The notes: generated by a model not told the origin, from the letters alone. Numbered from the stretch's first letter, positions 16,441 through 25,836 are shown. The stretch is 64,000 nucleotides of DNA from Lysinibacillus capsici (GCF_003367505.1 NZ_PXXX01000019.1:169389-233388), one strand, 5' to 3'. Translations and numbers: made by a program.

Positions 16441-16558
16441 TCTTTTTGTTTTCCGTCATTTATGCAAAAGCGAAGCGCCAGCAATAACAACACAACAACA
16501 ACAATTGCACCAAGTAGAAATAGATTGTAAACTAAAAATTATAGGAGAGTGGACATGG

Positions 16559-17401
16559 ATGAGGACGGCAATCGTAACAGATAGTACTGCATATATTACA
16601 GCTGAGGAACGTGCACGCTTAAACATTCACATGATACCTTTAAGTGTTAATATCTCAGGTCAATTATTTGCAGAAGAAGTAGATATCACAGCATCTGAAT
16701 TTTATGATAAGGTGCGTGGAGCTAAAGAATTTCCTAAAACAACACAACCTCCAATTGGAGAATTTGTTGCTCTTTTTGATGAGCTAGCAAAGGATTACGA
16801 TGAGATAATTTCTATCCATTTATCGAGTGGTATTAGTGGAACATACCAAGGTGCAGTGCAGGCCGGTGAAATGGTGGAAGGTATTAATGTTTATGCCTTT
16901 GACAGTGAAATATCCTGTGCTGTTCAAGGCTTTTACGTATTAAGAGCAGCGGAGATGGCGAAAGAGGGCCATTCAGCAAAAGACATACTTGCAGCATTAG
17001 CGGACATGCAACAGTCTATTCGTGCTTACTTCATCGTAGACGACTTAGCACATTTACAACGTGGTGGGCGTTTATCTTCTGCAGCTGCATTAATCGGTGG
17101 CTTATTACAAGTAAAGCCTGTTTTACATTTTGTGGATAAGGTAATTGTACCTTTCGAAAAAATCCGAACACGTAAAAAGGCATTAAAGCGTGCGGAAGAA
17201 TTGCTAGCAGAGGATGCAAAAAAGTATGCAGCGATGGACGCTGTTGTCATTCACGGAAATTGCCCTGCTGAAGCCCAAGAATGGCTAGAGCAATTAGCCG
17301 CAACGTACCCAAACGTAAACTTTAAATTGAGCTATTTTGGTCCTGTTATTGGTACTCATTTGGGTGAAGGGTCAATGGGATTAGGATGGACAAAAAAATA
17401 A
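16559..17401 (+). CDS. DegV family fatty-acid-binding protein (FakB-like)
   Basis: 280 residues. N-terminal TAIVTDSTAYI is the DegV signature with the Ser/Thr that holds the fatty-acid carboxylate; TTQPPIGEF, LSSGISGTYQGA and GGRLSSAAALIGGLL follow, and FGPVIGTHLGEGSMGLGW closes the pocket. FakB proteins present fatty acids to the kinase FakA, feeding phospholipid synthesis. The start is ATG 16559 with AGGAGAG about 10 nt upstream; codons before it lack a usable start. Same position between degU and comFA as in B. subtilis. Confidence 0.92.
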   Translation: MRTAIVTDSTAYITAEERARLNIHMIPLSVNISGQLFAEEVDITASEFYDKVRGAKEFPKTTQPPIGEFVALFDELAKDYDEIISIHLSSGISGTYQGAVQAGEMVEGINVYAFDSEISCAVQGFYVLRAAEMAKEGHSAKDILAALADMQQSIRAYFIVDDLAHLQRGGRLSSAAALIGGLLQVKPVLHFVDKVIVPFEKIRTRKKALKRAEELLAEDAKKYAAMDAVVIHGNCPAEAQEWLEQLAATYPNVNFKLSYFGPVIGTHLGEGSMGLGWTKK

Positions 17402-17413
17402 CGAATTGTGAGA

Positions 17414-17443
17414 AGTCTCTACAGCAAAAGTAGAGGCTTTTTT
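17414..17443 (+). terminator. Terminator between the DegV gene and comFA
   Basis: AGTCTCTAC / GTAGAGGCT 9-bp stem, AGCAAAA loop, then six T. comFA therefore probably starts from its own promoter or by read-through. Confidence 0.75.
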
Positions 17444-17463
17444 CTGTGAAAGGGGAGGTTTTA

Positions 17464-18834
17464 ATGAGATATAGGGGTTGGTTGATGCCCCCAGCATTAC
17501 GTGATTTTCATGAAGGGCGCATTTGGTTAAAAGAACATTCGCCATTTTCATCTGAAGATATTGAGAAAGAAATAAAGCGAAAATACGTCAGTATAATAGA
17601 AGGAATTCAAATAAAGCCAGCTATTAAATGCAATCGTTGTCACAATACAGACCCGCACTTATTCACAAAATTCGATTGCTCAAAATGTCAGCAACAATGT
17701 GTGTACTGCCGACACTGTATTAAAATGGGGAGAGTAAGTAGCTGTACAAAATTGATGATTTGGACAGGTCCCAAGACGATTAAAATTAACAAGCATTCAT
17801 TAAAATGGGCAGGGCAATACACCGAACTCCAGCAACAGGCTGCTAATGAAACCTTGGCAAGTGTGAAAGCAAAACGCTCCCATTTAATTCATGCAGTTTG
17901 CGGTGCAGGCAAAACAGAGCTGCTTTTTCCTACTGTCTATGATGCATTAAAGAGAGGGCTACGTGTTTGTATCGCTACACCACGGACAGATGTAGTGTTA
18001 GAACTGTATCCACGTTTTCAAGAGGCTTTTCCTGATACAGTTATTCATGCTTTATACGGTGGAGCACCTCACCAAAAGGGCTATGCGCAGTTTATTATAG
18101 CAACGACGCATCAGCTCTACCGATTTGACAAGGCATTTGATGTCATTATTGTAGATGAGGCAGATGCTTTTCCTTATACATTTGATGAAACTTTACAAAG
18201 AGCAGTAGATAAGGCTAAAAAGGAAAATGCTCCTCTGGTATTTGTGACAGCAACCCCATCAGCATCATTACTCCATACCTTCCAACAAGAAAGCTACTCT
18301 TTTATTCCAAAACGCTATCATAATCATCCATTACCAGTCCCACAAGTTCGTTCTTTATGGAGCTATAATAAATGCTTTAAGCGAGGTAAAATCCCTAAAA
18401 GGTTAAAAAAGTGGGTGGAGGAGCGCTTACGCCAAAAGGAACCCTTTTTACTATTTTTCCCGACAATTGACTTAATGAAACGTGCAACTCCTCTTTTTCA
18501 AGGGTTAAATGAAGACATACTAGCTGTGCATGCAGCTGACCCAGAGCGGAAGCTGAAGGTGTTAAAGCTACGAAATAAAGCAGTTCCGGGCTTATTAACC
18601 ACTACGATATTAGAAAGAGGCATTACAATCAGCAATGTACAGGTGGCTGTTATAGGGGTAGAGTCATTGATTTTTACTGCAAATGCTCTCATTCAGATTG
18701 CAGGTCGAGTTGGGCGAGATGTTCAATTTCCTGATGGGGACGTCCTATTCTTTCATCACGGTATTACGGCAGAGATGGATGAGGCATGTGCAAAAATTCA
18801 TTTTTTTAATAAGAAGGGATTTCTGAATGAATAA
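17464..18834 (+). CDS. comFA: Late competence DNA translocation ATPase ComFA
   Basis: 456 residues. N-terminal zinc cluster: CNRC, CSKC and CVYCRHC pairs within about residues 54-90. DEAD/helicase core: HAVCGAGKTE (Walker A), VIIVDEADAFPY (motif II), VTATPSAS (motif III), QIAGRVGRD (motif VI). Powers import of single-stranded DNA through the ComEC channel at the inner face of the membrane. Start at ATG 17464, since AAAGGGGAGG lies just upstream; the in-frame GTG 17446 is in the preceding terminator. Overlaps comFC by 8 nt. Confidence 0.94.
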   Translation: MRYRGWLMPPALRDFHEGRIWLKEHSPFSSEDIEKEIKRKYVSIIEGIQIKPAIKCNRCHNTDPHLFTKFDCSKCQQQCVYCRHCIKMGRVSSCTKLMIWTGPKTIKINKHSLKWAGQYTELQQQAANETLASVKAKRSHLIHAVCGAGKTELLFPTVYDALKRGLRVCIATPRTDVVLELYPRFQEAFPDTVIHALYGGAPHQKGYAQFIIATTHQLYRFDKAFDVIIVDEADAFPYTFDETLQRAVDKAKKENAPLVFVTATPSASLLHTFQQESYSFIPKRYHNHPLPVPQVRSLWSYNKCFKRGKIPKRLKKWVEERLRQKEPFLLFFPTIDLMKRATPLFQGLNEDILAVHAADPERKLKVLKLRNKAVPGLLTTTILERGITISNVQVAVIGVESLIFTANALIQIAGRVGRDVQFPDGDVLFFHHGITAEMDEACAKIHFFNKKGFLNE

Positions 18835-19417
18835 AATAGAACCTCGTTGTTTAATATGCGCACAGCCGTTAAAAATAACTATTTCCTGGAAAATGATTCT
18901 AACCAAGCAATTCTCACTGAAAATATGTGAAAGATGTGCCGCTCGTTTTGTACCTTCACAATCTGCTACATCCCTTTATCAATATAATGAGGCGATGAAG
19001 GATTACTTACACCAGCTAAAGTTTCTTCAAGATGTGGCTCTTGCCAAGGTATTTCGACAGGAGCTCTATGATCGTCTCAATAAAGAAAAAGCAATTATTC
19101 TCCCCATTCCAATGCATCCTCTCAAGCAACAGGAGCGTACTTTCTCGCATACTGATGAACTATTAAAAGCGGCTCATATTCCCTTTATTCAATTATTAGA
19201 AAAGACAACGACAGAAACGCAAAGCTCCAAAAATAGAGAGCAGCGAATACAGGCAGCTCCACTTTTTTGCTTAAAGGAGGGAGCACAAGTTGAACATAAA
19301 AATTATCTTCTTTTTGACGATATAAAAACTACAGGGACAACTCTACAGCATGCTACAACTGTTTTAATGCAGGCGGGTGCTAAAAATGTCCAATACTTCA
19401 CATTAATTGAAGGATGA
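18827..19417 (+). CDS. comFC: Competence protein ComFC (phosphoribosyltransferase family)
   Basis: 196 residues. N-terminal zinc ribbon CLIC...CERC, then a type I PRTase fold ending in LLFDDIKTTGTTL, the PRPP-binding loop. Required for natural transformation with ComFA. Its start overlaps the end of comFA, so the two are co-translated. comFB, present between them in B. subtilis, is absent. Confidence 0.93.
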   Translation: MNKIEPRCLICAQPLKITISWKMILTKQFSLKICERCAARFVPSQSATSLYQYNEAMKDYLHQLKFLQDVALAKVFRQELYDRLNKEKAIILPIPMHPLKQQERTFSHTDELLKAAHIPFIQLLEKTTTETQSSKNREQRIQAAPLFCLKEGAQVEHKNYLLFDDIKTTGTTLQHATTVLMQAGAKNVQYFTLIEG

Positions 19418-19495
19418 AAATACCAATGCATTATGTATAATAGTTAATGAGACAGCATTCGTAGATAAATTTGCTAGAAAGAGGAGGAAAGGCCA

Positions 19496-19909
19496 ATGGC
19501 AGAGGTTCGTAATTGTCCGAAATGTAATGAGTTTTTTAATTATACAGGAGTCCGAGAAGTGTGTCATAAGTGTGCACAATCAGAGGAGGAGCTTTATCAA
19601 ATCGTTTATCGTTTCTTACGTAAACGTGAAAACCGTGCGGCAACTGTAGAACGTATTGTGGAAGCCACGGGAGCGGCAGAGGAGCTATTGTATAAATGGG
19701 TTCGTAAGGGTCGCCTGCAGCCAGCCATGTTCCCTAACCTTGGCTATCCATGTGATAACTGTGGTCATCTGACAACAACCGGTAAACTTTGTGCAAAATG
19801 CCAGGATGAATTAAAGGCAGACTTACGTACATTTGAAGCAGCTAAGGAATTCCGCGACAGTGTAGAGCAGCGTGATCGTGTAACCTATCACTCAGAGCGT
19901 AAACGTTAA
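19496..19909 (+). CDS. yvyF: Flagellar operon protein YvyF (TIGR03826 type)
   Basis: 137 residues. Two zinc-binding Cys pairs near the N-terminus (CPKC...CHKC) and two more at the centre (CDNC...CAKC), separated by a small helical region with a winged-helix look (ATVERIVEATGAAEELLYKWVRKG). Always found just before flgM in Bacillus; postulated flagellar regulator. RBS AGGAGGAAAGG before ATG 19496. Confidence 0.9.
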   Translation: MAEVRNCPKCNEFFNYTGVREVCHKCAQSEEELYQIVYRFLRKRENRAATVERIVEATGAAEELLYKWVRKGRLQPAMFPNLGYPCDNCGHLTTTGKLCAKCQDELKADLRTFEAAKEFRDSVEQRDRVTYHSERKR

Positions 19910-19916
19910 TTACTCC

Positions 19917-19955
19917 AAGTGTGTTAATTTTAAACAAAATTAGCACACTTTTTTC
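19917..19955 (+). terminator. Terminator of the comF-yvyF unit
   Basis: 15-bp stem AAGTGTGTTAATTTT / AAAATTAGCACACTT with AAAC loop, then TTTTT. Confidence 0.88.
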
Positions 19956-19966
19956 TATGTGAAAAC

Positions 19967-19993
19967 TTAACATTATGTGAGACAATCCGAAAT
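19967..19993 (+). promoter_or_regulatory. Candidate sigma-D promoter of flgM
   Basis: TTAA (19967-19970), 15-nt spacer, TCCGAAAT (19986-19993) against the sigma-D consensus TAAA-N15-GCCGATAT. A sigma-D promoter before flgM is known in B. subtilis. Confidence 0.5.
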
Positions 19994-20030
19994 AATAGTA
20001 AGATAGGATTTAGAGATGGGGGGTATTGAA

Positions 20031-20291
20031 ATGAAAATTACATCTTATGGTATTAATGCAGTTAACGCCTATAAAAACCAAGTGCGCAATGTGAAATCAG
20101 ACGCAAACAAAGCATCTTTTGCTGATAAAATTGAAATTTCCAAGGCTGCACAGGAAATGCAGGGTGTTTCAACATACAGTACAGAGCGAGCGGAACATGT
20201 TCAACAGTTAAAAAAGGATATCGCTTCTGGTGAATACAAAGTAGATGCACGTAAAGTGGCAGAGGATATGCTGAAATATTATCGTTTCTAG
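20031..20291 (+). CDS. flgM: Anti-sigma-D factor FlgM
   Basis: 86 residues, the usual length. N-terminus (MKITSYGINAVNAYK) and C-terminal sigma-binding region (VQQLKKDIASGEYKVDARKVAEDMLKYY) match the family. Holds sigma-D inactive until the hook is complete. Start ATG 20031 chosen because the GGGGGT ribosome binding site falls between it and the in-frame ATG 20016. First gene of the flgM-flgN-flgK-flgL operon. Confidence 0.95.
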   Translation: MKITSYGINAVNAYKNQVRNVKSDANKASFADKIEISKAAQEMQGVSTYSTERAEHVQQLKKDIASGEYKVDARKVAEDMLKYYRF

Positions 20292-20318
20292 GGAATAGCA
20301 GAAAGGGTGTATAACGAT

Positions 20319-20819
20319 ATGTCTGTAGAAGCAATTAGTTCTACACTAACAATGCTAGAGAGAATGCATAAAAGCTTACTTGAACTAGCCTATAAAAAAA
20401 CAGAAATCATTAAAGCTGGCGATATCGAAGCGCTAGACCAATTGCTCAAGGATGAACAGGCGCATGTAGCAGCCATCGATAAGCTCGAGCAACAGCGTCA
20501 GAAACAGGTAACGGACTACCTTGAAGCAAATGGACTTGCTTCAGCTGACAAAACAACTGTCGCGGATGTCATCGAGGCTGCTGACCAACAAGCTGACAAA
20601 GCAACACTCTCAGCAGTTCGCGAACGTTTAATGCAAATTATTAATGACCTACGAAAACAAAATGATTTAAATCAAAAACTCGTTTTCCAATCACTACAAA
20701 TTGTTAACTTAACACTAGACGCCGTAAGACCTCGCACAGAGCAAATCAACTACTCTAGCAACGAGGTTCTCGGCACAAACAATATAGCTAAAAAATCATA
20801 TTTCGATTCACAAGCATAA
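20319..20819 (+). CDS. flgN: Flagellar export chaperone FlgN
   Basis: 166 residues, almost entirely helical with coiled-coil heptads (LEQQRQKQVTDYLEA), the FlgN/YvyG pattern. Chaperone for the hook-filament junction proteins FlgK and FlgL encoded just downstream. Start ATG 20319, since AGAAAGGG sits before it; GTG 20307 is closer than a normal spacing allows. Ends 14 nt before flgK. Confidence 0.9.
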   Translation: MSVEAISSTLTMLERMHKSLLELAYKKTEIIKAGDIEALDQLLKDEQAHVAAIDKLEQQRQKQVTDYLEANGLASADKTTVADVIEAADQQADKATLSAVRERLMQIINDLRKQNDLNQKLVFQSLQIVNLTLDAVRPRTEQINYSSNEVLGTNNIAKKSYFDSQA

Positions 20820-20833
20820 AAGGAGGAAGAAAC

Positions 20834-22426
20834 ATGCGCTCAACATTTATGGGCTTAGAAGCTAGTAAACGCGGCCTCTTTGTACAACAAACAGCGTTAT
20901 ATACAACAGGACATAATATTTCTAATGCAAATACTCTAGGCTATTCTCGCCAACGAGTAAACATGCAAGCAACACCAGGCTTTCCAACGGCTGGGTTAAA
21001 TCAACCTACTTATCCAGGGCACCTTGGTACAGGGGTTGAAGCAAGTTCGATCCAGCGTATACGCAGTGAATTTATTGATCGCCAATATCGTCAAGAAACG
21101 AATAAATTTGGCTATTGGGAATCTAGAACAAATGCTATTGCACAAATGGAAGATGTCATGAATGAACCTTCGGAATTTGGCTTAGATAAAGCTTTTGAAC
21201 AGTTTTGGAAGGGACTCGAAGATGTTGGGACAAAACCAGCAGACGCAGCTTCACGTCAAGTAGCTATTAGACGTGCTGAGCACTTAGCCGAATCTTTTAA
21301 TTATCTTGATAAACAATTAAAAATGATTCAGGGCAATCTTGGAAATGAACTTAATGTTTCGACCACTCAAATTAATACCATCCTAAAACAGATTGCAGCT
21401 GTTAATAAACAGATTCAAGAGGTTGAACCTAGTGGACATGTACCAAATGATTTATATGATGTTCGTGATACTTTAGTTGACAAATTAAATGAATATATCC
21501 CAGTATCGATTGAACGTATTCCTTCAGGTGGTTTAGCATCAGAGGTTGCAGAGGGAAGCTTAAAAATTACATTTAAAGGGACAGATGGTGTTGTCAGAGA
21601 TCTAGTAAATGGCAAAGACTTTGCTCAATTTACAGCAATGGGTACCACTGGTACTAAAGTGACAGGCGACGATATTACAAATTCGTTCTCTGAATTACGA
21701 TTAACAGGATTGGAATCTTTAGATGCGCATGAAGCAGGTGCTGTCACTAGTACACAAGCAGCTATTAAACAGCAAGACTTTGAAGCATCAAAAGGAAAAT
21801 TACTATCATTAATTAATTCATATGGTTATCAAAGTGCGGGTGGCGATATTAAAGGATATTATCCAGAGACATTAGAAAAATTAGATCAATTAGCCAATGC
21901 ATTTATTAAAGAATTCAACGCGCAGCACGCAAAAGGTTATACTCTTGAAGAGAAAGATGCAAATGGAAACATCATTAATGCTTCTGTTGCAGGGGGCGTA
22001 TTCTTTGAAGGAACTGGTGCTGGTGGAATCAAAGTTAATGAAAATATATCTAAAAATCCAAACCTTTTAGCCGCATCATCTGATCCAACAGAAGAAGGAA
22101 ATGGTAAGAATGCTTACGAACTTGCAAATATGCAACATAAATTATATGCAGATATAGATAACGCAAGTTTACAATCTTTTTATCAAGCAATGGTTGGAAA
22201 AGTTGGTGTAGACGGTGAAGAAGCTTTACGTTTAGCCGCTACGTCTGAATCCCAACGCCTAATGGTATCTAATAGTCGCGATGCTGTAAGTGCTGTTTCT
22301 TTAGATGAAGAAATGACAAATATGATTACGTTCCAACAGGCATACAATGCAAATGCACGTATGATTACGGTTGTCGATGAAACATTGGATAAAATCATTA
22401 ATGGTATGGGCCGAGTTGGTCTTTAA
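20834..22426 (+). CDS. flgK: Flagellar hook-associated protein 1 FlgK
   Basis: 530 residues. N-terminal rod-type domain FMGLEASKRGLFVQQTALYTTGHNISNANTLGYSRQR and C-terminal ITFQQAYNANARMITVVDETLDKIINGMG form the paired helices shared by axial proteins. Joins hook to filament. AAAGGAGGAAG before ATG 20834. Exported by the flagellar type III apparatus. Confidence 0.97.
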   Translation: MRSTFMGLEASKRGLFVQQTALYTTGHNISNANTLGYSRQRVNMQATPGFPTAGLNQPTYPGHLGTGVEASSIQRIRSEFIDRQYRQETNKFGYWESRTNAIAQMEDVMNEPSEFGLDKAFEQFWKGLEDVGTKPADAASRQVAIRRAEHLAESFNYLDKQLKMIQGNLGNELNVSTTQINTILKQIAAVNKQIQEVEPSGHVPNDLYDVRDTLVDKLNEYIPVSIERIPSGGLASEVAEGSLKITFKGTDGVVRDLVNGKDFAQFTAMGTTGTKVTGDDITNSFSELRLTGLESLDAHEAGAVTSTQAAIKQQDFEASKGKLLSLINSYGYQSAGGDIKGYYPETLEKLDQLANAFIKEFNAQHAKGYTLEEKDANGNIINASVAGGVFFEGTGAGGIKVNENISKNPNLLAASSDPTEEGNGKNAYELANMQHKLYADIDNASLQSFYQAMVGKVGVDGEEALRLAATSESQRLMVSNSRDAVSAVSLDEEMTNMITFQQAYNANARMITVVDETLDKIINGMGRVGL

Positions 22427-22481
22427 CAATAATATATAGAGACATTTCTCTTAGACTATCAAGAAGGAGGGTTTTTTCAGA

Positions 22482-23396
22482 ATGCGTGTAACACAATCTA
22501 TGCTTTCAAATAACATGCTACGCAATTTAAATAACAGCTACGGTAAAATGTCAAAGCTCCAAGATCAAATAAACTCTGGTTCAAAAATTACTCGTCCATC
22601 AGATGACCCAGTAATAGCAGTAAAAGGAATGGGGTATCGCCGAGATTTAGCTAAAGTAGAACAATATACTCGTAATATGATTACAGCAAGTAGCTGGTTA
22701 GATTCAACGGATGAATCACTTAACCAAGTTGGTGAGCAAATGAAACGAGTTCGTGAACTTGTTATACAAGCTGCTAATGATACAAACACACCTGAAGAAC
22801 GTGAAAAAATGAAAATGGAGATTGACCAAATTCGTCAGCAACTTCAGGATGTAGGTAATACGAATATTGGTGGTAGTTACATATTTAGTGGAACCAATAC
22901 AAACCAGCCACTGTTTATATCTGGAGGAAGTGGTAAAGTAATTGATCCTACTATAAACAATAACACTGTGAATATTGAGATATATGATGGTATTCAAATC
23001 CCAGTTAATACACCTGGAAAAGATTTGTTTAAGAATATAGATGATATGATGGGGAAAATTTCTGACTTATTAGGTGACCCAACAAAAACAGGTGTGGAAA
23101 TTGGAGATTTGCTTGGTGGCGTATCGTCCTCCAGTACAAATGATGATATCTTAACAATGCACAATAAAGTTCTAGAGGCACAAGCTGATATAGGTGCCCG
23201 TCAAAATCGTGTTGAGATGATGGAAAATCGTCTAGGTATCCGTGAAGTAAATGTTACAAAACAACTAAGAGATAATGAGTCTGTCGATTATTCAAAAGCT
23301 ATTACCGAAATGGTGACACATGAATCAATTCATCAGGCTGCACTTTCAGTAGGTTCTAAAATTATTCAACAAACACTAGTGGACTTTATTCGCTAA
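22482..23396 (+). CDS. flgL: Flagellar hook-associated protein 3 FlgL
   Basis: 304 residues. Flagellin-like N-terminus (MRVTQSMLSNNMLRNLNNSY, INSGSKITRPSDDP) and C-terminus (DYSKAITEMVTHESIHQAALSVGSKIIQQTLVDF). Second junction protein, on the filament side of FlgK. AGAAGGAGG upstream. Ends in a U-rich terminator that leaves yviE-fliW-csrA partly separate. Confidence 0.96.
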   Translation: MRVTQSMLSNNMLRNLNNSYGKMSKLQDQINSGSKITRPSDDPVIAVKGMGYRRDLAKVEQYTRNMITASSWLDSTDESLNQVGEQMKRVRELVIQAANDTNTPEEREKMKMEIDQIRQQLQDVGNTNIGGSYIFSGTNTNQPLFISGGSGKVIDPTINNNTVNIEIYDGIQIPVNTPGKDLFKNIDDMMGKISDLLGDPTKTGVEIGDLLGGVSSSSTNDDILTMHNKVLEAQADIGARQNRVEMMENRLGIREVNVTKQLRDNESVDYSKAITEMVTHESIHQAALSVGSKIIQQTLVDFIR

Positions 23397-23406
23397 TATA
23401 ATTTAG

Positions 23407-23437
23407 GCGTTTGAACATTTTGTTCAGACGCTTTTCT
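23407..23437 (+). terminator. Terminator after flgL
   Basis: GCGTTTGAAC / GTTCAGACGC 10-bp stem (one G-U), loop ATTTT, then TTTTCTT. Probably partial, since yviE starts 17 nt later without an obvious promoter. Confidence 0.7.
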
Positions 23438-23453
23438 TAAAGGAGAAATGTTA

Positions 23454-24017
23454 ATGAGACTCCCTCAAATCCAAATACGGACAACAGATGCAAAAATAGA
23501 TCTGCACATTGCAAAACCACAACAGCATATTGAACAGCCTAAAGCTACACAGCATATCAAACAGCCTTCTGCTATTTTAGATATAAATACAACAAGAAGT
23601 GTTTTGAGGATTGACTCTTCACAGGCAAGAAGAGATATAGGGATGATTGGCCCTTTGGAATCCAGTAAGAATTATGCTGAAAAGGGTAAACAAGAGGCAT
23701 TGAAAGGTATGGCACGTAGAGCAAGAGAGGGTAGACAAATGATGGATAGTGCTGGTAAAGATCAAGGTGGATCTATAATTCAAAATATTGCAAAACAAAA
23801 TCATGGTCCACATCGTACTCCGTTCAATATTAAATTTGTCCCTTCAATAGGTTCTGTAAAAATCGACTTTACGCCTGGCACAACTGATGTCAATATTCAG
23901 CGTAGGGAACCAATAATCGACACAAAAGTGAACAAACCAATTCACGAATACAAACCAGGGAAAGTAACTGGTACAATGGTACAAAGGCCAGAAGTTGACA
24001 TTGATGTCATCATTTAA
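23454..24017 (+). CDS. yviE: DUF6470 family protein YviE
   Basis: 187 residues, hydrophilic, no signal peptide. Begins with repeated short IxIxxxxAxxxLxI strands (IQIRTTDAKIDLHIAKPQQHI), then a basic helical middle and a beta-rich tail (GSVKIDFTPGTTDVNI). Unknown function; conserved between flgL and fliW across Bacillus. ATG 23454 has AAAGGAG 8 nt upstream, whereas ATG 23448 is too close. Confidence 0.85.
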   Translation: MRLPQIQIRTTDAKIDLHIAKPQQHIEQPKATQHIKQPSAILDINTTRSVLRIDSSQARRDIGMIGPLESSKNYAEKGKQEALKGMARRAREGRQMMDSAGKDQGGSIIQNIAKQNHGPHRTPFNIKFVPSIGSVKIDFTPGTTDVNIQRREPIIDTKVNKPIHEYKPGKVTGTMVQRPEVDIDVII

Positions 24018-24033
24018 AGGAGTGTAGGGAAAT

Positions 24034-24477
24034 ATGAAAATAGCTACTAAATTTTTAGGAGAAGTCGATATTGCTGAACAAGATATCCTGACATTTGAAC
24101 AGGGCTTACTAGGATTAGAGGAAGAAAAAGAATTTGTATTGCTACCAATCGATGCAGATCTGCCACTTGCACTATTACAATCTGTTCTACATATGGAAAT
24201 TGGTTTTGTTGTTGCCTATCCTTTTGCATTCAAAAAAGATTATAGCTTTGATATTAGCGAAGAGGATCGCGAACAATTACAGATTGAAAAGGAAGAAGAT
24301 GTACTTCCATACTCCATTGTCACAATGAAGGAAACTTTCCAAGACTCTACGATTAACTTATTAGCTCCCGTTATATTAAATATGGCTAAAAAACGAGGCA
24401 AGCAAATCGTTCTCCAAGACAATAAAGCCTTTCCTCTACGCTATCCAATGCAACCATTGGAAGGAAGTGCGAAATAA
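24034..24477 (+). CDS. fliW: Flagellar assembly factor FliW
   Basis: 147 residues. Conserved [16 protein letters not shown] and [22 protein letters not shown]. Binds either cytoplasmic flagellin or CsrA; when flagellin accumulates FliW frees CsrA to repress hag translation. Overlaps csrA by one base (TAATG), so the two partners are made in fixed ratio. Confidence 0.96.
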   Translation: MKIATKFLGEVDIAEQDILTFEQGLLGLEEEKEFVLLPIDADLPLALLQSVLHMEIGFVVAYPFAFKKDYSFDISEEDREQLQIEKEEDVLPYSIVTMKETFQDSTINLLAPVILNMAKKRGKQIVLQDNKAFPLRYPMQPLEGSAK

Positions 24478-24695
24478 TGTTAGTACTCTCACGTAAAAAA
24501 GATGAATCGATTATGATAGGCGATCAAATCGAAATTAAAATATTAGCTGTCGAAGGTGACCAAATTAAACTTGGTATAGTCGCACCCAAAACAGTTAAAG
24601 TACATCGCTCAGAAGTTTTTGAAGCAATTCAAGCTCAAAATAAAGAAGCACTTGCTTCATCCTCAAACTTTTTAGAACAGCTAAAGAAAAAATAA
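24477..24695 (+). CDS. csrA: Carbon storage/translational regulator CsrA
   Basis: 72 residues. Standard fold: [53 protein letters not shown]-binding homodimer. Its target is visible directly downstream: the hag leader carries a hairpin with the AAGGA loop and an overlapping Shine-Dalgarno site. The C-terminal extension past the last strand matches FliW-regulated CsrA proteins. Confidence 0.97.
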   Translation: MLVLSRKKDESIMIGDQIEIKILAVEGDQIKLGIVAPKTVKVHRSEVFEAIQAQNKEALASSSNFLEQLKKK

Positions 24696-24742
24696 ATTAG
24701 TACTATGAACCAATTACATAAAAAAAACTTTTAAAAAACTAT

Positions 24743-24768
24743 TAAACTTTTCCAACTACTAACGATAT
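24743..24768 (+). promoter_or_regulatory. Sigma-D promoter of hag
   Basis: TAAA (24743-24746), 14-nt spacer, AACGATAT (24761-24768); compare TAAA-N15-GCCGATAT. Position about 100 nt before the hag start fits a long regulated leader. Confidence 0.7.
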
Positions 24769-24770
24769 AT

Positions 24771-24806
24771 AGGTTGTAGGGGAAGGGAAGTACATACATA
24801 CAACCT
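24771..24806 (+). promoter_or_regulatory. Upstream hairpin in the hag leader
   Basis: AGGTTGTA (24771-24778) pairs with TACAACCT (24799-24806). The 20-nt loop carries GGGGAAGGGAAG, purine-rich GGA-type sequence that may help CsrA binding or stabilise the 5' end of the mRNA. Confidence 0.45.
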
Positions 24807-24816
24807 AAACCGACTA

Positions 24817-24838
24817 TATTCCACAAGGAAGTGGAATA
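24817..24838 (+). promoter_or_regulatory. CsrA binding hairpin (BS1) in the hag leader
   Basis: Perfect 8-bp stem TATTCCAC / GTGGAATA presenting AAGGAA in the loop, close to the CsrA consensus CA-GGA-G in a stem-loop. A second site is the AAGGAGG Shine-Dalgarno at 24853-24859, as in B. subtilis hag. Confidence 0.75.
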
Positions 24839-24867
24839 AAAAACAAACATTCAAGGAGGAATTCCAA

Positions 24868-25794
24868 ATGAGAATTCAACACAACATTTCAGCTTTAAAC
24901 ACACACCGTAACCTTACTTTCAACAACGCTCAAGCTTCTAAAAACCTTGAGAAATTATCTTCAGGTTACAAAGTAAACCGTGCTGGAGATGACGCTGCTG
25001 GTTTAGCAATCTCTGAAAAAATGCGTGGACAAATCCGTGGTCTTGATATGGCTACAAAAAACGCACAAGATTCAGTATCTTTAATCCAAACTGCTGAGGG
25101 AGCTCTTAATGAGACACATGCAATCCTACAACGTATGCGTGAACTAGCAGTTCAATCTTCAAACGATACAAACGTATCTTCTGACCGCGCTGCACTACAA
25201 TTAGAAATTAACTCTTTAGCAAAAGAGATTACGCGTATTTCTACAGATACTGAGTTCAATACTCAAAAGTTATTAGATGGTACTTTTGGTGGTCAAGTGA
25301 CATCTGGTGCAGGATTTGATATTAATAATGCAACAAATGCTGGTGGTAAAGTATTCCATATTGGTGCTAACTCTGGTCAATCTATCAACCTAAGTGTTGG
25401 TAACATGTCAGCGAGTGCACTTGGTGTAAATGCTGCAGATGATGCTAGTACTGTTGCTGAATTAGGTGCTACAGATAAAATTGGTACAACTGGTATTAAC
25501 ATTTCTACACAAACAGCTGCTGATAATTCAATTTCAATTATCGACAAAGCATTAAACCGTGTATCTGAAACTCGTGCATCTCTAGGTGCAGTACAAAACC
25601 GTTTAGAGCACACAATTAACAACTTAGGTGCAACTTCTGAAAACTTAACAGCTGCTGAATCACGTATCCGTGATACAGATATGGCTAAAGAGATGATGGG
25701 CTTCACTAAAAACAACATCTTAATGCAAGCTGCACAATCAATGTTAGCTCAAGCTAACCAACAACCACAAGGCGTTCTACAATTATTAGGTTAA
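24868..25794 (+). CDS. hag: Flagellin Hag
   Basis: 308 residues, a short flagellin made of the D0/D1 helices with a small variable centre (about 145-215). N-terminus [16 protein letters not shown] and C-terminus [21 protein letters not shown] are canonical. The surface-exposed centre is rich in Ser/Thr ([24 protein letters not shown]), the likely sites for the nonulosonate O-glycans made by the island that follows. Strong AAGGAGG ribosome binding site under CsrA control. Own terminator. Confidence 0.98.
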   Translation: MRIQHNISALNTHRNLTFNNAQASKNLEKLSSGYKVNRAGDDAAGLAISEKMRGQIRGLDMATKNAQDSVSLIQTAEGALNETHAILQRMRELAVQSSNDTNVSSDRAALQLEINSLAKEITRISTDTEFNTQKLLDGTFGGQVTSGAGFDINNATNAGGKVFHIGANSGQSINLSVGNMSASALGVNAADDASTVAELGATDKIGTTGINISTQTAADNSISIIDKALNRVSETRASLGAVQNRLEHTINNLGATSENLTAAESRIRDTDMAKEMMGFTKNNILMQAAQSMLAQANQQPQGVLQLLG

Positions 25795-25807
25795 TTTTTA
25801 AACGCTA

Positions 25808-25836
25808 AACCTCTAGCTTTGGCTAGAGGTTTTTTA
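25808..25836 (+). terminator. Terminator of hag
   Basis: 10-bp stem AACCTCTAGC / GCTAGAGGTT, loop TTTG, then TTTT. Confidence 0.9.

Noticed and set aside
16480-16510. CAA-type triplet repeat (AACAACACAACAACAACAA)
   Set aside because: Too short and imperfect, lies just upstream of the DegV gene with no sign of function; probably ordinary low-complexity spacer.
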